Source of the DNA: Parietichytrium sp. I65-24A
Lineage: Eukaryota > Sar > Bigyra > Thraustochytrida > Thraustochytriidae
Length of the DNA stretch: 64,000 nucleotides
Assembly: GCA_012862575.1 (NCBI GenBank)
Contig: BLSF01000027.1
Location: 62,001 to 126,000, forward strand
Direction of reading: 5' to 3'
Part shown: in pieces, positions 62,662 through 64,000 of the stretch
Position numbering within the stretch: position 1 is the first letter of the stretch
Layout of the letters: each line of letters begins with the position of its first letter
The notes under the pieces: model-generated
Databases searched by the model: none
What the model was told of the DNA's origin: nothing
What the model saw: only the letters and a program-made list of their open reading frames with translations
Made by a program: the position numbers and the translations under genes

Positions 62662-64000
62662 TTATGCTGTAGACTCAGCAGGCCCCGGGGTTTGTATTGA
62701 TTCTGCGAAAACATTAGCGACCTCGACAATCACTACGTGTGGGAGCTCTTCGAGTTGGCGGAATAGCTGCTTAACACTGTTTTGGTAGTGTGCTTGCTCA
62801 CTTTTTAATGTCGGATTGCTTGCAGACTTCAAGAGCTCGTGAAGGTGCTCCAACTTGCGCGTTTGCTTTTGTATCTGTAGGGAAAGAACGTCGATCCGAT
62901 CGGGCAGTGTTTGCTTGACTTTCATCACAAATTCTGCATAGTGATGCGGACGGATGCCGGGCTGAACAACCTTTTCAAGAAAGGCTGTTGCAATAAGAGG
63001 CACAATTGATTCGTCGTCAAAGGCGGTCCTCTTTTCCAGGCCCTCTTGGCTCAGCCACCAAGGATCCAGAATAAAGCGGTTGGCTACACGTTTAAGCCTG
63101 GGGAAGTCGTCCTCAATCGAAAGAAGCTGTGGAGATTGCTCAAAACATATAATGTGAACTGGAAATTTCTTCCCAGTGTCATTTGCCTCCTGCAGGACTT
63201 GAATGTCCGGAACTTCCTCCAAATAATTTACGAGAGGTTTCTGTTCGTCCTTCAAAAGTGTGATCGTGACTTCCTCCACGTCATCCATGAGCTCGAACAC
63301 GTGGCGCTCCTGGAGCGCGAAATCGGTGCTGTGAAAAGCAAACTCCCAATACACATTGCGAAGGACATCCGGGCTTTGTAACCTTGCCATTAGCTCTGCG
63401 CACTCTGGATTCTTTGCCAATTCCTCAGGAGTCCTGCCGTCGTGAATGATGATCTTCGTCGGGTTCCCGATCCAGCTACGTTCTCCAACTCTACGCAAGG
63501 AACGAAGAACTTTCTTTTCCCAATCCCGCCAATCAGAATAACGAGACAGGTAGAGCTCCAATTTGTTGGTCGGCAAGGCAAGGTGATCCAACAGCTCTGG
63601 AGGAATTTCGTCGGTAGAGGATCCCGAAGAATTTGTCGCGGTGACTTTGTTTTCAGATTCTTCTCCAGAGTCGGCCAGCTGCTTGAGCTCGAGCATCTTC
63701 TCTCGAAGCGTGTCCAAATTTACATTGATATGGCAGGGGACGAGACTATTCCTTATTCTGCCGGGCAATTTTTGCTTCCTTGTGGTCATGACCATACCCA
63801 GTGGATTAATATCAGCCTTCTCAAGCTCTGTCCACGTACATTTTTCGTCTATAATTGCCCATGCTTTGCTTCGACTTAAACCGGTTTGTATTCTCTGTAT
63901 TTGCAAAGCAGACTCGCAGGAAATTATAGGGCAGTGCTTGCCGATGGTAGCCGCGAATGAAACCACAGCCGCGGCTCTCTGTTGCGAGATTAGCAGTGAT
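62662..64000 (-). CDS. Hypothetical protein, 5' end outside window
   Basis: The frame is open from the stop at 62662 to the window edge (at least 446 codons), so the true start may lie beyond 64000; no in-frame ATG was accepted near the edge. The product is mostly soluble and helical. Segments such as WDRDWEKKVLRSL-like (DWRDWEKKVLRSLRRV), FELMDDVEEVTITLL, DDFPRLKRVANRFILDPWWL and a coiled-coil C-terminus (IQKQTRKLEHLHELLKSA) look folded. No family recognised. Confidence 0.7.
   Translation of the reverse strand, partial: SLLISQQRAAAVVSFAATIGKHCPIISCESALQIQRIQTGLSRSKAWAIIDEKCTWTELEKADINPLGMVMTTRKQKLPGRIRNSLVPCHINVNLDTLREKMLELKQLADSGEESENKVTATNSSGSSTDEIPPELLDHLALPTNKLELYLSRYSDWRDWEKKVLRSLRRVGERSWIGNPTKIIIHDGRTPEELAKNPECAELMARLQSPDVLRNVYWEFAFHSTDFALQERHVFELMDDVEEVTITLLKDEQKPLVNYLEEVPDIQVLQEANDTGKKFPVHIICFEQSPQLLSIEDDFPRLKRVANRFILDPWWLSQEGLEKRTAFDDESIVPLIATAFLEKVVQPGIRPHHYAEFVMKVKQTLPDRIDVLSLQIQKQTRKLEHLHELLKSASNPTLKSEQAHYQNSVKQLFRQLEELPHVVIVEVANVFAESIQTPGPAESTA

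Overview
The window looks like nuclear DNA of a unicellular, flagellated eukaryote with compact, intron-poor genes. Several things point this way. Coding regions are long and mostly uninterrupted. The few introns are short (about 64-164 bp) with GTAAGT or GTGAGT donors and AG acceptors. The gene set is eukaryotic: SHQ1, UXT, CIAO2B, UMP1/POMP, PI31, sAC-type cyclase, INPP4, calpain and Myb. A radial-spoke protein 3 and a soluble-adenylyl-cyclase homologue imply motile cilia. The style (few introns, TPR proteins with a TIR/HET-like head, ATP-grasp membrane proteins) would suit a stramenopile such as a thraustochytrid, but that placement is inference and not proven here.

Layout. 1-1658 (-): TIR/HET-like plus TPR protein, cut by the window start. 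3289-4551 (+): PI31. 5101-6054 (+): unknown. 6341-7880 (-): AGC-type pseudokinase. 9060-10337 (+): RSPH3. 10545-11831 (-): coiled-coil protein. 12610-14284 (+): SHQ1. 14524-14760 (-): 78-aa protein. 15476-15880 (+): UXT. 16123-16770 (-): CIAO2B, three exons. 17533-18962 (+): membrane ATP-grasp protein. 18989-19468 (-): unknown. 19926-21689 (+): catalytically dead calpain. 21801-24232 (-): APP1-like phosphatidate phosphatase with an inserted ubiquitin-like domain. 25539-29126 (+): INPP4. 31106-32098 (+): putatively myristoylated unknown. 32659-33177 (-): DUF1757-like. 34097-35382 (+): unknown. 35659-36582 (-): PH-like. 37302-38138 (+): TMEM223. 38953-39324 (+): UMP1/POMP. 39731-40858 (-): three-repeat Myb. 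40859-48775: a stretch of about 7.9 kb without a convincing gene. 49117-50604 (+): phosphatidylserine decarboxylase, with its 5' end duplicated across a one-base N gap. 51606-52880 (+): acyl-CoA-binding membrane protein. 53083-58686 (-): soluble-adenylyl-cyclase-like protein. 60522-62060 (-): S28 serine carboxypeptidase. 62662-64000 (-): unknown, 5' end outside the window.

There is no operon logic. Neighbours alternate strand and many convergent pairs are closely spaced. Loose functional themes are proteasome biogenesis (PI31, UMP1), RNP and Fe-S assembly (SHQ1, UXT, CIAO2B), phospholipid metabolism (APP1, INPP4, PSD, acyl-CoA binding) and cilia or cAMP (RSPH3, sAC). Intergenic DNA is rich in GA/TC microsatellites that can run right up to a start codon, in GTAC- and CTAG-containing short palindromes, and in a recurring 17-nt near-palindrome, GTACTSACWGTSAGTAC.

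The most unusual items are the ubiquitin-like insertion inside the APP1 phosphatase domain, the calpain and AGC kinase that have lost catalytic residues, the TIR/HET-like plus TPR protein, and the recurring intergenic motif. I see no convincing tRNA, rRNA, snRNA, CRISPR array, transposon or virus-derived element.
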